Shown: positions 25,984 through 35,239, numbered from the stretch's first letter. The stretch: DNA of 64,000 nucleotides from Komagataeibacter nataicola (GCF_003207795.1 NZ_NIRT01000011.1:1-64000); one strand, 5' to 3'. Program-made: numbers and translations. The notes: a model not told the origin generated them from the letters alone.

Positions 25984-26628
25984 ATGATGACTGCCCCACC
26001 GGAATTTTCGCCCCAGTTCATGGATCAGTTGCGCGACCTGCTGCGCTGGCGGCGTGATGTGCGCCATTTCCGTCCCGACCCGGTGCCCGAACCCGTGCTC
26101 GATGACCTGCTGCGCACCGCCTGCCTTGCGCCCTCGGTCGGGCTGAGCGAGCCGTGGCGCTTCGTGCGCGTGGATGACGCGGCCCGGCGGACTGCGGTCC
26201 GGGCTGATTTTGCCCGCTGCAACGAGGCCGCCCTGGCTGATCGTGACGGGCCGGATGCCCTGCGCTATGCGCGGCTCAAACTGGCCGGGCTGGATGACGC
26301 GCCCCACCATGTGGCCGTGTTCTCTCACCCCGATCCCGCCCAGGGGCGCGGACTGGGGCGGACGACCATGCCACAGACGACCACCTGGTCCACCGTCATG
26401 GCCATCCATACCTTCTGGCTGGCGGCGACTGCGGCAGGCGTGGGTGTGGGCTGGGTCTCGATCATTGATCCCGACCGGGTTGCAGCCGTGCTGGACATGG
26501 ACCCCGCACTCGAACTCGTGGCCTATTTGTGCGTGGGCTACCCCGCAGCCCCCGCCAATACCCCTGAACTGGAGCGGCGCGGCTGGGAACGCCGTGCGCC
26601 CGAGCGGCGGCAGTGGATCCGGCGCTAG
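25984..26628 (+). CDS. bluB: 5,6-dimethylbenzimidazole synthase BluB
   Basis: The 214-residue flavin-destructase converts FMNH2 and O2 to 5,6-dimethylbenzimidazole, the lower ligand of cobalamin. It has the nitroreductase-like fold with R-R-D-V-R-H-F (about 19-25), A-P-S-V-G-L-S-E-P-W-R-F (about 47-58) and the C-terminal V-A-Y-L-C-V-G-Y-P. Other cobalamin genes are not in the window and no cobalamin riboswitch is visible upstream. Two adjacent ATGs (25984, 25987) could start it. Confidence 0.93.
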   Translation: MMTAPPEFSPQFMDQLRDLLRWRRDVRHFRPDPVPEPVLDDLLRTACLAPSVGLSEPWRFVRVDDAARRTAVRADFARCNEAALADRDGPDALRYARLKLAGLDDAPHHVAVFSHPDPAQGRGLGRTTMPQTTTWSTVMAIHTFWLAATAAGVGVGWVSIIDPDRVAAVLDMDPALELVAYLCVGYPAAPANTPELERRGWERRAPERRQWIRR

Positions 26629-26649
26629 GCCGCAGGCGAATGCTCACCC

Positions 26650-26871
26650 ATGCGTGCCAATGAACGGATGCTGCGTGCCCTGGCCCGCGCGCCCGCCCGT
26701 AATTTGCTGCATGTGGCGCGTCGTTTCACGCCGGTGCTGGATGCAGGTTTTTCATACGAAGGGGAGTGCGCCTATCTGGCCTATTGCCGCGCGCGCATGA
26801 CATTGCCCGCAGGTCTTGATGAGACGGGGCGGGAATGCTGGGTCAATTCCCTGCATGTGGAAGATTGGTAA
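26650..26871 (+). CDS. Small hypothetical protein, 73 residues
   Basis: The frame begins 21 bases after bluB and encodes an arginine-rich helical N-terminus followed by Y-E-G-E-C-A-Y-L-A-Y-C-R-A-R-M and an acidic end. There is no signal or membrane helix. The following frame starts 9 bases later, so a small operon with bluB is possible. Function unknown. Confidence 0.5.
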   Translation: MRANERMLRALARAPARNLLHVARRFTPVLDAGFSYEGECAYLAYCRARMTLPAGLDETGRECWVNSLHVEDW

Positions 26872-26880
26872 CGGACCCAT

Positions 26881-27147
26881 GTGCTGCTGGCCGCCCTTGA
26901 GTTTTCCGCTGTTGTCTTTGCTTTATGGGAAGAGCAGCAGGGCAGGCGTGACGGCCTTGTGTGCCTGATCTCGAAAAGCCGGGTGGCGGGCAGCAGGCGG
27001 CAGGCCGTCGTGTGGAAGATGCACCGCCATCGCCCCGGCCATGTCTGGCTGGGCGAGGATCTGTGCGGGTATGACGATGCGGTGCTGGAACTGACATCAC
27101 GCGATGACATCGCCTCTGTAAAGGATCGGCTCTACCTGCGTGCATGA
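26881..27147 (+). CDS. Small hypothetical protein, 88 residues, GTG start
   Basis: The frame starts with GTG and encodes a compact soluble protein with E-E-Q-Q-G-R-R-D-G-L-V-C-L-I and a C-terminal Y-D-D-A-V-L-E-L-T-S-R-D-D. No ATG in frame gives a longer version. No domain is recognised; it may belong with the preceding frame. Confidence 0.45.
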   Translation: MLLAALEFSAVVFALWEEQQGRRDGLVCLISKSRVAGSRRQAVVWKMHRHRPGHVWLGEDLCGYDDAVLELTSRDDIASVKDRLYLRA

Positions 27148-27453
27148 GGGGCAGGCGCATAGCAATACGGTCTGGCCTTGCCGATGTTTGTGTATTCGTG
27201 GCGCTGTTACATGCGGGCTGGCAGGTAGCGGGGGCCGGTATTAACAGCCATTTTCACGAATGGTTGAAAAAACGGGTGGCAGATATTCGTTAAATCCGGT
27301 TTTGCCGCGCCTCTGTTTCACCCATTGTACGGACCGGATTTCAGGCCGGGGGCGTGCGCCTTCCGGCTCCGTATCGCGTATCTGGTCCGGGCATGCCCTG
27401 TCTATGTTCCGCTAAGAAATCATGATGACCTGCCCGGCACGGAGGACTGAACG
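27148..27453. other. Intergenic stretch before the DedA gene
   Basis: No gene, repeat or RNA is seen. The end carries GGAGG (27441-27445), the best ribosome-binding site candidate for the DedA gene. Confidence 0.4.
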
Positions 27454-28104
27454 CTGCTGCACCATTTCGAACATCTGTTCCAGCATTACGGCTATGGGGT
27501 CATTACCTTCATTGTCATGCTGGAAAGCATGGGCCTGCCGCTTCCTGCCGAGACGCTGATCATTTCCGCCTCCGTCTATTGCGCCGCCACCCACCGGCTC
27601 GATATCCGCTGGGTGGCCCTGGCCGCTGTGATGGGGGCCGTCATTGGCGATAACATCGGTTACATGATCGGGCGCCGGGTGGGCCTGCCGCTGCTGCAGA
27701 AATATGGCAGCCGCATCAAGCTTACGCCGCAACGACTGCTGCTCGGCCGTTTCCTGTTCCGCCATCATGGCAGTGGCATCGTGTTTTTCGGGCGTTTTGT
27801 GGCGCTGTTGCGTGTGTTCGTGGCGCTGCTGGCCGGGGCCAATCACATGCCCTGGCCGCGTTTCATGATCTTTAATGCGTTGGGCGGGCTGTGCTGGGCC
27901 GGGGGGTACGCCACCGGAGCGTATTACCTGGGGCGCAAGGTCACGCAGGTATCGGGGCCAGCAAGCATCGGGCTGGGTCTGGCTGTGGCGGCGGGTCTTG
28001 TGGCGAGTGCGGTGTTCCTGCGCCGCAATGAGCAGCGCCTGACCGCGCAGGCCCTGCGTGAGGCCGAGGCGGAAAATGCAGCGGGCGGAACACAGGCCGC
28101 CTGA
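27454..28104 (+). CDS. DedA-family inner-membrane protein
   Basis: The protein has about 216 residues with the DedA features E-S-M-G-L-P-L-P-A-E-T near the N-terminus, G-A-V-I-G-D-N-I-G-Y-M-I-G-R and F-F-G-R-F-V-A-L-L-R-V-F. The family acts in membrane lipid recycling and proton-dependent homeostasis. The first in-frame ATG (27517) would remove the conserved H-Y-G-Y-G-V-I-T-F start, while an in-frame stop at 27448 leaves only ACG or CTG codons. A CTG at 27454, eight bases after GGAGG, is the likely start. Confidence 0.85.
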   Translation: MLHHFEHLFQHYGYGVITFIVMLESMGLPLPAETLIISASVYCAATHRLDIRWVALAAVMGAVIGDNIGYMIGRRVGLPLLQKYGSRIKLTPQRLLLGRFLFRHHGSGIVFFGRFVALLRVFVALLAGANHMPWPRFMIFNALGGLCWAGGYATGAYYLGRKVTQVSGPASIGLGLAVAAGLVASAVFLRRNEQRLTAQALREAEAENAAGGTQAA

Positions 28105-28113
28105 GCGTTATGG

Positions 28114-28602
28114 TCAGGCGCTTTTGGCCAGTGGCTGCTGCGTCTGCTGCGCCTGGGCCGGGCCGGGCAGGCGGCTGAGCAGATGCGGGCGCTCATGATC
28201 TGGCAGCAGGTCGGCCAGTGTTGTCGAGTCCAGCACGCTCATGAAGGCGCCTAGCGCTGTAGAGAGCACGCCGCGCAGCTTGCACATGTCCGAGAGGATG
28301 CAGCAGCTGCCATCGGGGTGGGTGGGCTCGCAATGCACCAGTTGCAGGTCATCCTCGGTCTGGCGCACGACATCGCCAATGCGGATATCCTCGGGGGCAT
28401 GGGCAAGGACAAGGCCCCCCCCACGACCGCGCCGCGCATCGATCAGCCCAAGGCGCGACAGCCGGTGAATGACCTTGACGAGGTGATTCTCGGAAATGTC
28501 GTACGCGCTGGCTATCTCATGGATCGAGACACGCCTGTCGGCATGCAGTCCCATGTATAACAGCGTACGTAAGGCATAATCGGTGTGCAGGGTCAGGCGC
28601 AT
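28114..28602 (-). CDS. Rrf2-family transcriptional regulator (NsrR-like)
   Basis: The protein of about 162 residues has an N-terminal winged helix (L-H-T-D-Y-A-L-R-T-L-L-Y-M; recognition region around S-E-N-H-L-V-K-V-I-H-R-L) and a cysteine cluster at 91, 100/101 and 107 that could bind an Fe-S centre. Sequence order matches NsrR, the nitric-oxide sensor. The Cys spacing is a little longer than in E. coli NsrR (91, 96, 102). I chose the ATG at 28602, where the family usually begins with M-R-L-T; upstream ATGs exist. It ends 9 bases from the convergent DedA gene. A palindrome in its promoter suggests autoregulation. Confidence 0.87.
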   Translation of the reverse strand: MRLTLHTDYALRTLLYMGLHADRRVSIHEIASAYDISENHLVKVIHRLSRLGLIDARRGRGGGLVLAHAPEDIRIGDVVRQTEDDLQLVHCEPTHPDGSCCILSDMCKLRGVLSTALGAFMSVLDSTTLADLLPDHERPHLLSRLPGPAQAQQTQQPLAKSA

Positions 28603-28650
28603 ACCGATAACTAGCATGGCGCGAATAAGTAGAAACAGACCTCTATAAAT

Positions 28651-28665
28651 TGCATAATAAATGCA
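28651..28665. promoter_or_regulatory. Palindrome upstream of the Rrf2 regulator, likely operator
   Basis: TGCAT-AATAA-ATGCA is a perfect inverted repeat 49 bases upstream of the regulator start. It resembles the core of NsrR sites (AAGATGCATTT-type half sites). On the minus strand it covers TTTATTAT, a possible -10 element, so binding would block transcription. Confidence 0.55.
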
Positions 28666-29524
28666 CATTAATGGGTAAAATTCCCTCCAACCCTTGGTTT
28701 TGGGGCCTTGATTGCTCTTAAAGGCGACGATTTCGGTGCTGTAGTATCACGGTAATGTGATTGAAGTAACAGATAACCGCCATCATCCTGCCTCTATCGC
28801 GTTACGCAAGTCCGGGTTGTGCTCCGGCATGGAAAAAGACGGCGTTTCTGAGGATAAATTACCTGTTTTCAATAGGTTGATTTTTAAAACCTCTGGTTGC
28901 TTACCCTGCCCCGCTGACGGGAAGGTGGGGAGGCCGACACACAATCTCACCATGCGAGTGATTAGGGTGAGCAATAAGCAACGGCATCAGTAATGGCGGA
29001 GCGCGCGTTTCCATGCGCCGGGCCAATTCTGGTGGATCTGAGTTAAAAAATTGCGGAAACTGCCAAAAATATACACGGCCTCGCCCAGCCATGCCACCAT
29101 TCGTGGCCGGGTTCATGTAGGCCAGACAGTCTTATTCATCATGCGGGTTGCATTGCGGAATACGATTCGCATCCCTACTGGCCGCGCCGGAAGGGAAACA
29201 TAGGGGCAGCATCGCTGCCCATCATGCCTGATGTGTGCCATCCGGCCTGACCTGTGGATACATCCGGCAGCCTCACTGAAGACCAGTGGCTGGGCATCCG
29301 GCACGCATGTCTATCTGCTTGATTTTCCTGCCCGTCTTGGTGCGCCCAACGGGTCAAGAAAAGGATAATGCATCTGGCGCATGATTGCGCATGAATATCT
29401 CTATAATCGCATCCTATCCAAAAGGGTAGGGGGGTATGCATATAACAGGTTTTTTATATCGGCCCTGCCGGTCAGTCCGATCAGGGGGGATTACTGCGCG
29501 TCTACCTTGCAAGACTGGGGGAGC
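28666..29524. other. Long intergenic stretch without a supported gene
   Basis: About 860 bases, AT-richer than the surroundings, contain only short frames without ribosome-binding sites. A CCTATCC-AAAA-GGGTAGG near-palindrome with a following G6 tract lies at 29413-29434 and may be a regulator site for the symporter. The stretch could include decayed mobile DNA, but no terminal repeat was found. Confidence 0.4.
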
Positions 29525-30835
29525 GTGCGTTACTTCCGGCGTTCTCTTCTGATTAATGGCAGCAGGATTAATGATTTGGCCGAGCCCGTAAAACGTAATG
29601 CCAGCGGGCGCACGCGCGCCATTGTGGTCGCGCTGTTGCTGGGTGTGGTCGTGGGGCTGGGGCTGCATGCGGCGGGCCCTGCGGCGGCTGAAGGCGCCAC
29701 CCGCTGCGCCACCCTGCTGACGGGGCTGTTCCTGCGCCTCGTGCGCATGATTATCGCCCCGCTTGTTTTCGCCACCCTCGTGTCGGGCATTGGCAGTCTT
29801 GGCGATGGCGCGCAGGTGCTGCGCATCGGCGGGCGCATCCTGCTGTGGTTTATCGTCGCCTCCTTCCTGTCGCTCGTGACCGGCCTGCTCGCCGCCAACC
29901 TGCTCCAGCCTGGAGTGGGCTTTACCGTGCCCACGGCAGTAGGCGATATGGGGCTGGCGCATGCGCATTTCGACCCGATCGAGTTCGTGCTGCACGTGGT
30001 GCCCACCAGCATTTTCGATGCCATGGGCCGCAATGACATTTTGCAGATCGTGGTGTTCTCCGTCCTGTTTGGCCTGGCACTGCCTGCGGCGGGCAAGGGC
30101 GCGCAGCGCATGATCCTGCCCTGGACGGATGAACTCGCCCGCATCATGCTGCGCATGACCGATATGGTGATGTATGCCGCCCCCGTGGCCGTGTTCGGGT
30201 CGGTCATGGGCAGCGTGGCCCATAGCGGCATTGGCATTCTGGGCATGTTTGGCGTGTTCCTGTGCAAGTTCTATGGCACGCTGGGCGTGCTGTGGGTGCT
30301 GCTGACCACCATGACCTTCTGCGTGCTGGGGCGGCGTGTGTTCGCGCTGGCGAAGCTGCTGCTCCAGCCCATCCTGCTCGGCTTTGCCACCGCGAGCAGC
30401 GAGGCCGTCTATCCGCTGCTTGTCGAGCGGCTGGAGCTTTTTGGCGTTCCTGACCGCATCAGCGGCTTCGTGCTGCCGCTGGGCTACAGCTTCAACCTTG
30501 ATGGCTCGGTGCTGTTCCAGTCCTTTGGCGCGCTGTTCATCGCGCAGGCCTATGGCATCCATCTGCCTGTGGGCCAGCAGATCGCGATGGTGCTGGTGAT
30601 GATGCTGAGCAGCAAGGGCATTGCGGGCGTGCCGCGCGCGGCCCTGGTCACGCTGGCCGCCGTCATGCCGCAGTTTGGCCTGCCCGAGGCGGGGCTGGCG
30701 CTGATCCTGGGCATTGACCACTTCCTCGACATGGCGCGCACGGCCACGAACGTGCTGGGCAATGGCTATGCCGCCGCCGTCGCTGCCCGGTGGGAAGGCG
30801 AACTGGCCGACCACGCGCTGGAGGAGGGGGCGTAA
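29525..30835 (+). CDS. Dicarboxylate/amino acid:cation symporter (DAACS family)
   Basis: The inner-membrane transporter shows the DAACS signatures Y-S-F-N-L-D-G-S (first hairpin region), S-S-K-G-I-A-G-V-P (second hairpin) and D-H-F-L-D-M-A-R-T-A-T-N-V, the last providing the substrate/sodium-binding residues. It would import C4-dicarboxylates, glutamate/aspartate or serine/threonine. Conserved sequence starts only around R-T-R-A-I-V-V-A. The start is uncertain: GTG at 29525, TTG at 29575 and an upstream ATG at 29381 are all in frame. Confidence 0.88.
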   Translation: MRYFRRSLLINGSRINDLAEPVKRNASGRTRAIVVALLLGVVVGLGLHAAGPAAAEGATRCATLLTGLFLRLVRMIIAPLVFATLVSGIGSLGDGAQVLRIGGRILLWFIVASFLSLVTGLLAANLLQPGVGFTVPTAVGDMGLAHAHFDPIEFVLHVVPTSIFDAMGRNDILQIVVFSVLFGLALPAAGKGAQRMILPWTDELARIMLRMTDMVMYAAPVAVFGSVMGSVAHSGIGILGMFGVFLCKFYGTLGVLWVLLTTMTFCVLGRRVFALAKLLLQPILLGFATASSEAVYPLLVERLELFGVPDRISGFVLPLGYSFNLDGSVLFQSFGALFIAQAYGIHLPVGQQIAMVLVMMLSSKGIAGVPRAALVTLAAVMPQFGLPEAGLALILGIDHFLDMARTATNVLGNGYAAAVAARWEGELADHALEEGA

Positions 30836-30848
30836 CCCCTCGTGTGTG

Positions 30849-30930
30849 TGAAACGTTTCTGGTGAAGCTTTTTTCAAAAAACTTCTGAAAAATGCCGCCT
30901 TTTTGAAAAAAGGCGGCATCCCGGAACTTC
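30849..30930 (-). repeat. Full copy of the two-hairpin element, reversed order
   Basis: The GAAGC-type hairpin comes first, followed by a perfect 13-bp stem ATGCCGCCTTTTT/AAAAAGGCGGCAT (30892-30919). Outer arms are AACGTTTCTGG and CCGGAACTT. It separates the convergent symporter and icd genes and can terminate both. Confidence 0.8.
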
Positions 30931-30934
30931 TGCT

Positions 30935-32155
30935 TTATGCTTTTGCCAGCGCCGTGCGCAGCTTTTCATCGAGCACATCGAGGAAAGGCTGGGTGTCGAG
31001 CCATTTGGTGTCCTTGCCCACAAGCAGGGCGAGGTCCTTGGTCATCTGACCACCTTCCACCGTTTCAATGCACACGCGCTCGAGCGTATGGGCGAAATGG
31101 GTGACATCGGGCGTGTCATCGAATTTGCCGCGATAGGCCAGGCCACGCGTCCAGGCAAAGATTGAGGCGATGGGGTTGGTGCTGGTGGGCCGCCCCTTCT
31201 GGTGCTCGCGGAAGTGGCGGGTCACGGTGCCATGGGCGGCTTCGGCCTCCACCACGTCGCCCGTGGGGTTGAGCAGCACCGAGGTCATCAGGCCAAGGCT
31301 GCCGAAGCCCTGGGCCACGATGTCGCTTTCCACGTCGCCATCATAGTTCTTGCATGCCCAGACATAGCCGCCCTTCCACTTCAGCGCGCAGGCCACCATG
31401 TCATCGATCAGGCGGTGCTCGTAGGTCAGGCCCAGCTTTTCGAACTCGGCCTTGAACTCGCGCTCGTACACTTCCTGGAACACATCCTTGAACATGCCGT
31501 CATAGGCCTTGAGGATGGTGTTCTTGGTGGACAGGTAAACCGGCAGTTTGCGGTCGCGCCCATAGGCCAGCGAGGCGCGGGCGAAGCCCTCGATCGAGGC
31601 GCGGGTGTTGTGCATGCCAAGGGCTACGCCGGGGCCTTTGAAGTCATGTACGTCAAGCACCTGCTCGGGGCCGCCATCAGCCGGGGTGTAGCGCAGCGTG
31701 ACCTTGCCGGGACCGGGAATGCGCGTTTCAGCCGCGCGGTAGATGTCGCCATAGGCATGGCGGCCGATCACGATGGGCTGGGTCCAGTGCGGCACGAGGC
31801 GCGGCACGTTGGAGCAGATGATGGGCTCGCGGAAGATGGTGCCATCAAGGATGTTGCGGATGGTGCCGTTGGGCGAGCGCCACATCTTTTTCAGGCCGAA
31901 TTCTTCCACCCGTGCCTCATCAGGGGTGATGGTGGCGCATTTCACGCCCACGCCGTAGCGGCGCACGGCCTCGGCGGCTTCCACGGTCACGCGGTCATCG
32001 GTCTCGTCGCGGTGGGTGATGCCGAGGTCATAATATTTCAGGTCGATATCGAGATAGGGCAGGATCAGCCGCTCGCGGATGAAATGCCAGATGATGCGGG
32101 TCATCTCGTCGCCATCCATTTCGACAACGGGATTCTTGACCTTGATCTTTGTCAT
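30935..32155 (-). CDS. icd: NADP-dependent isocitrate dehydrogenase
   Basis: The 406-residue cytoplasmic TCA-cycle enzyme converts isocitrate to 2-oxoglutarate and CO2. It has the eukaryote-like homodimeric (type II) sequence: N-terminal [24 protein letters not shown] (phosphate/substrate loop), the metal-binding region [13 protein letters not shown] and [10 protein letters not shown] for NADP. The length is normal. It is transcribed alone, divergent from the phosphoethanolamine-transferase-like gene across 232 bases. Confidence 0.96.
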   Translation of the reverse strand: MTKIKVKNPVVEMDGDEMTRIIWHFIRERLILPYLDIDLKYYDLGITHRDETDDRVTVEAAEAVRRYGVGVKCATITPDEARVEEFGLKKMWRSPNGTIRNILDGTIFREPIICSNVPRLVPHWTQPIVIGRHAYGDIYRAAETRIPGPGKVTLRYTPADGGPEQVLDVHDFKGPGVALGMHNTRASIEGFARASLAYGRDRKLPVYLSTKNTILKAYDGMFKDVFQEVYEREFKAEFEKLGLTYEHRLIDDMVACALKWKGGYVWACKNYDGDVESDIVAQGFGSLGLMTSVLLNPTGDVVEAEAAHGTVTRHFREHQKGRPTSTNPIASIFAWTRGLAYRGKFDDTPDVTHFAHTLERVCIETVEGGQMTKDLALLVGKDTKWLDTQPFLDVLDEKLRTALAKA

Positions 32156-32387
32156 GGTACGTCTGTGTGCCTTTGTTAAATCTGGTTTTTTTGAAGGATA
32201 TTTTTTTGTGGCGCCCGTCTGCGCGGGTCCTCCCGGCGGCCCGCATTATTAGGCGTGTGCCCGGACGATAAAAAGCATTGCCGCGTGCCGGTTCGTTCAC
32301 AAACGTGCCAGCCCTGATGGGCGGGGCTGTTTGCCGCCATTGCGCACGGGTCTACCCGCCTGTGTGCACCCGTGGCATGAAGGTGGC

Positions 32388-34043
32388 ATGAACTGGCATT
32401 TCCCCCCACGTGGCCTGTGGCGCAGGCCCCGGTCATGGCGGCAGGCCTGGCCTGATGTGCTGCTGGGGCTGATGGCCGGTCTTGCGCTGCTGCCCGCCTG
32501 CACGGCGTTGCAGGGCATTGCGCGCGCGCTCATGCTGTGGGGGGTGATTGCACTCGCCTTCAACAGCAGGCGGGTGCTGCTCGCATTCCTGCTGCCTGCC
32601 GTCGTGTTGCTGCCCGGCGCGCTGTATTACATCCATATCAGCGGGGCGCCGCCGGGTTATCCGTTATGGCTGATCCTGTTCTACTGCTCGGTGCCGGTGG
32701 TGATGGGCTATGTCGCCCCGGTGCTGCCGTGGCTGTGCGCGTGGGCGGTGTTCTGGTCGGGGCTGGCAGCACTTTACGTGTCGCGCCCGCGCGGGGCGGT
32801 GGTACCATGGCCCGCCCGGTGGCGCCTTGGCGCGGTGGCGGTGCTGGTGGCGCTGACGGTGGTGCCGCTGATCCGGCTGTGGCACAGCCTGCCGCCCACC
32901 CGCGCGGGCACGGAGAACCCGCTGGTGGCCATCCATGCCCGCTTTGACCGCGCCTGGCCGTGGAGCCTGCTCAGCGGCTATGCGGCAGCAAGGCGCGAGA
33001 CATGGCGCGTGACCGCCATGGCGCGGCGGATCAGCCATGAGCCGGTCACCTTCCTGGCCCCTCCCGCCACCGATGCGCCACAGGTGATCGTGCTGGTCAT
33101 TGGCGAGAGCGCGCGCCGCGACCACCATCACGGCTTTGGCTACGGCCTGCCCACCACGCCCGAAATGGACCGGCTGCCCGGCCTGCTGCGCTTTGACAAT
33201 GTGGTCACGCCCTTTGACTACACGGTGGGTGCCGTGCCGGTCATCCTGTCGGGTTATGACCGGCTGCGGCCGGGGGCCTCGCCGGGGCATGACCTTGTCT
33301 CGGTGTTCAACGCGGCGGGGTTCGATACGTGGTGGATCAGCAACCATCCCCGCCTTGGCCCGTATGACAGCGTCATCGGCGCCTATTCGGAGCAGGCGCA
33401 TCATATTGCCTACACCACCGTGCAGGGCGGCGTGATGAGCCGCCCCGTGCTTGATGAGCGGATGCTGCCCGTGTTCGAGCAGGCCGTTGCCGGGGCGAAG
33501 GGGCCGGTGCTGATCGTGCTGCACCTGTTTGGCAGCCACGAGAACGCGGCCGACCGTTACCCCCCGGGCTTCGCCCATCTGGGCAGCGCCTATGACAACA
33601 GCATCGCCTATACCGACCATATCCTCGCACGCGTGCAGGCCAGCCTGCAGGCGCATGGAGGGGCATCAGCCCTGTTCTACGTGCCCGACCATGGGGTGCG
33701 GGTGAATGAATGCACGGCCGGCATCCCCGCGCATGGCGATGTGCGTGCGGCGTATGAAGTGCCGCTGTATTTCTGGGCCTCGCCCGAGTGGCAGGCCGCT
33801 CACGGTCCGGCCATGCAGGCCGCGCGCGCCAACGTGCATGCACCCTTTACGCTGGCCAGCATGCCCGCGAGCGTGCTTGAGGCGGCGGGACTGGCCTATG
33901 CGGGGCTGGATCGTGGCCTGTCGGTGCTGTCAGCCGATCCTGCCCGTCCACGCAGGATCGTGCATGGCGATGGTGCTGCCAACCAGAACGTGGATTACGA
34001 CCATAGCCATGACGACCAGAGCTGCCATATCGCGCGCGATTAA
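32388..34043 (+). CDS. Phosphoethanolamine transferase-like membrane sulfatase-fold enzyme
   Basis: The 551-residue protein has five N-terminal helices (about 20-185) and a periplasmic alkaline-phosphatase/sulfatase-fold domain. Landmarks are V-I-G-E-S-A-R-R-D-H-H-H (metal-binding Glu), G-Y-G-L-P-T-T-P with Thr256 aligning to the EptA nucleophile, H-L-F-G-S-H-E-N, and Y-V-P-D-H-G-V near the C-terminus. EptA-type enzymes move phosphoethanolamine from phosphatidylethanolamine to lipid A or other glycans. The D-H-G-V variant differs from the common D-H-G-E. I chose the ATG at 32388, with GAAGGTGG upstream. Confidence 0.88.
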   Translation: MNWHFPPRGLWRRPRSWRQAWPDVLLGLMAGLALLPACTALQGIARALMLWGVIALAFNSRRVLLAFLLPAVVLLPGALYYIHISGAPPGYPLWLILFYCSVPVVMGYVAPVLPWLCAWAVFWSGLAALYVSRPRGAVVPWPARWRLGAVAVLVALTVVPLIRLWHSLPPTRAGTENPLVAIHARFDRAWPWSLLSGYAAARRETWRVTAMARRISHEPVTFLAPPATDAPQVIVLVIGESARRDHHHGFGYGLPTTPEMDRLPGLLRFDNVVTPFDYTVGAVPVILSGYDRLRPGASPGHDLVSVFNAAGFDTWWISNHPRLGPYDSVIGAYSEQAHHIAYTTVQGGVMSRPVLDERMLPVFEQAVAGAKGPVLIVLHLFGSHENAADRYPPGFAHLGSAYDNSIAYTDHILARVQASLQAHGGASALFYVPDHGVRVNECTAGIPAHGDVRAAYEVPLYFWASPEWQAAHGPAMQAARANVHAPFTLASMPASVLEAAGLAYAGLDRGLSVLSADPARPRRIVHGDGAANQNVDYDHSHDDQSCHIARD

Positions 34044-34058
34044 CCGGGTATGACCGAA

Positions 34059-34137
34059 GAAATTTCTGGTGAAGCTTTTTTTAAAAAGCTTCAAGGGAAT
34101 GCCGCCTTTTTGAAAAAAGGCGGCACCCGAAAACATT
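34059..34137 (-). repeat. Full copy of the two-hairpin element, reversed order
   Basis: A perfect GAAGCTTTTT/AAAAAGCTTC hairpin (34071-34092) is followed by TGCCGCCTTTTT/AAAAAGGCGGCA (34100-34125). Degenerate outer arms AAATTTCTGG and CCGAAAACATTT flank it. It lies between two convergent genes. Confidence 0.85.
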
Positions 34138-34143
34138 TGGCCC

Positions 34144-34539
34144 TTACTTCCCGTTGGGGTGGTCCTTGCGCCAGGCGTCATAGCGGCGCTTGTCCAGGCA
34201 GTAGGCCAGGTCACGATAGAGCTGGATGTGGCGGATGTGGGTGACCTCCTCCTGGCAGCCGATCTTGTCGCTGTCCTTGTATTCCTCCCATGCGGGTTGC
34301 AGCACCAGGGCGCGTTCCTTTTCCGCCGTGACGCAGGCATTGGTCACCTCATCGCCAAACTCGGTGGTGCAGGCCTCCACGACCGGATAGTTGGGAAATG
34401 TCAGCGCGGGAGCGGCAAGCTGCACTTCGGGGCGGATATAGAGCGAGTTCAGTTCCGCCTCGGGCACGTCGGCGCGGGCGGCGGGCACGCAGGCCACGGC
34501 CAGTGCACCCAGCAGGGCACAGGTGATGATCTTGTTCAT
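34144..34539 (-). CDS. Hypothetical secreted protein
   Basis: The 131-residue protein has a signal peptide (about 1-23) and four cysteines in the mature part (E-A-C-T-T, N-A-C-V-T, I-G-C-Q-E, A-Y-C-L-D), suggesting two disulfides in the periplasm. The C-terminal half is highly charged. No family is recognised. Confidence 0.72.
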   Translation of the reverse strand: MNKIITCALLGALAVACVPAARADVPEAELNSLYIRPEVQLAAPALTFPNYPVVEACTTEFGDEVTNACVTAEKERALVLQPAWEEYKDSDKIGCQEEVTHIRHIQLYRDLAYCLDKRRYDAWRKDHPNGK

Positions 34540-34615
34540 GTCTGTATGCCTTCTTCATTCGAAAAAGCGCGGCACGGGGCTGCGCGCCTTATGTGGCCAT
34601 AATGCCAGTTCCTGC

Positions 34616-35239
34616 CTAGGGGAATGGGAATGTGCGTTCCCATGATGGCGCGGCCATAAGATTCCGCCACGCAGGCCAGTCCCGCACGAGCCGGGCCAGC
34701 ACGGCATAGCCTGCCCCACCGGGATGCAGCCCATCGCCCTGACTGATCCCGCCACACCATGCGGCACTGCCCAGCAGCGGCGCCCATACGGACAGGAATG
34801 GCACGCCAGTCCGGCCACATAAGGCCGCCATGGCCCGCTCAAGCACGTGGGTGCGCTGGTCGGGGCCGGGCCGCCCCACGGGCGGGGGGCCGATCATCAG
34901 GGTTGGCCACGTGCCGCGGGCCTGGCGCAGGATCTGTTCGGTCGCGTGCAGGCTGTCCTGTAGCGCAAGGCGGGGCTGGCCAGAGGCATCAGCCGCGCTG
35001 TCATTGGCCCCGAAGGACAGGACAATGCCACCGTCACCGCGCCCGTGCAGGCGGGCCTGCGCTTCAGCCTGCCAGCGCTGCGCGATGTCGTGGCTGGTCT
35101 GGCCCCTTACGCCAAGGTTGTAGAGGGTGAGATCATGCCCGGCCTGCTGCTCCAGCGCGCAGAGCCGACCGGCCCAGCCCTGGCAGGTTTCATCGCCCGT
35201 TCCCGTGACGTAGCTGTCACCGATAAAGCAGAGTCGCAT
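34616..35239 (-). CDS. SGNH/GDSL-family hydrolase
   Basis: The 207-residue protein has all four SGNH blocks: G-D-S-Y with nucleophile Ser9, Gly43 in G-V-R-G-Q-T-S, Asn79 in G-A-N-D-S, and D-x-x-H in D-G-L-H-P-G (Asp169, His172). Such enzymes are esterases or lipases with varied substrates. There is no signal peptide when the ATG at 35239 is used, which places G-D-S at the usual position; an upstream ATG at 35281 adds 14 residues. Confidence 0.9.
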   Translation of the reverse strand: MRLCFIGDSYVTGTGDETCQGWAGRLCALEQQAGHDLTLYNLGVRGQTSHDIAQRWQAEAQARLHGRGDGGIVLSFGANDSAADASGQPRLALQDSLHATEQILRQARGTWPTLMIGPPPVGRPGPDQRTHVLERAMAALCGRTGVPFLSVWAPLLGSAAWCGGISQGDGLHPGGAGYAVLARLVRDWPAWRNLMAAPSWERTFPFP

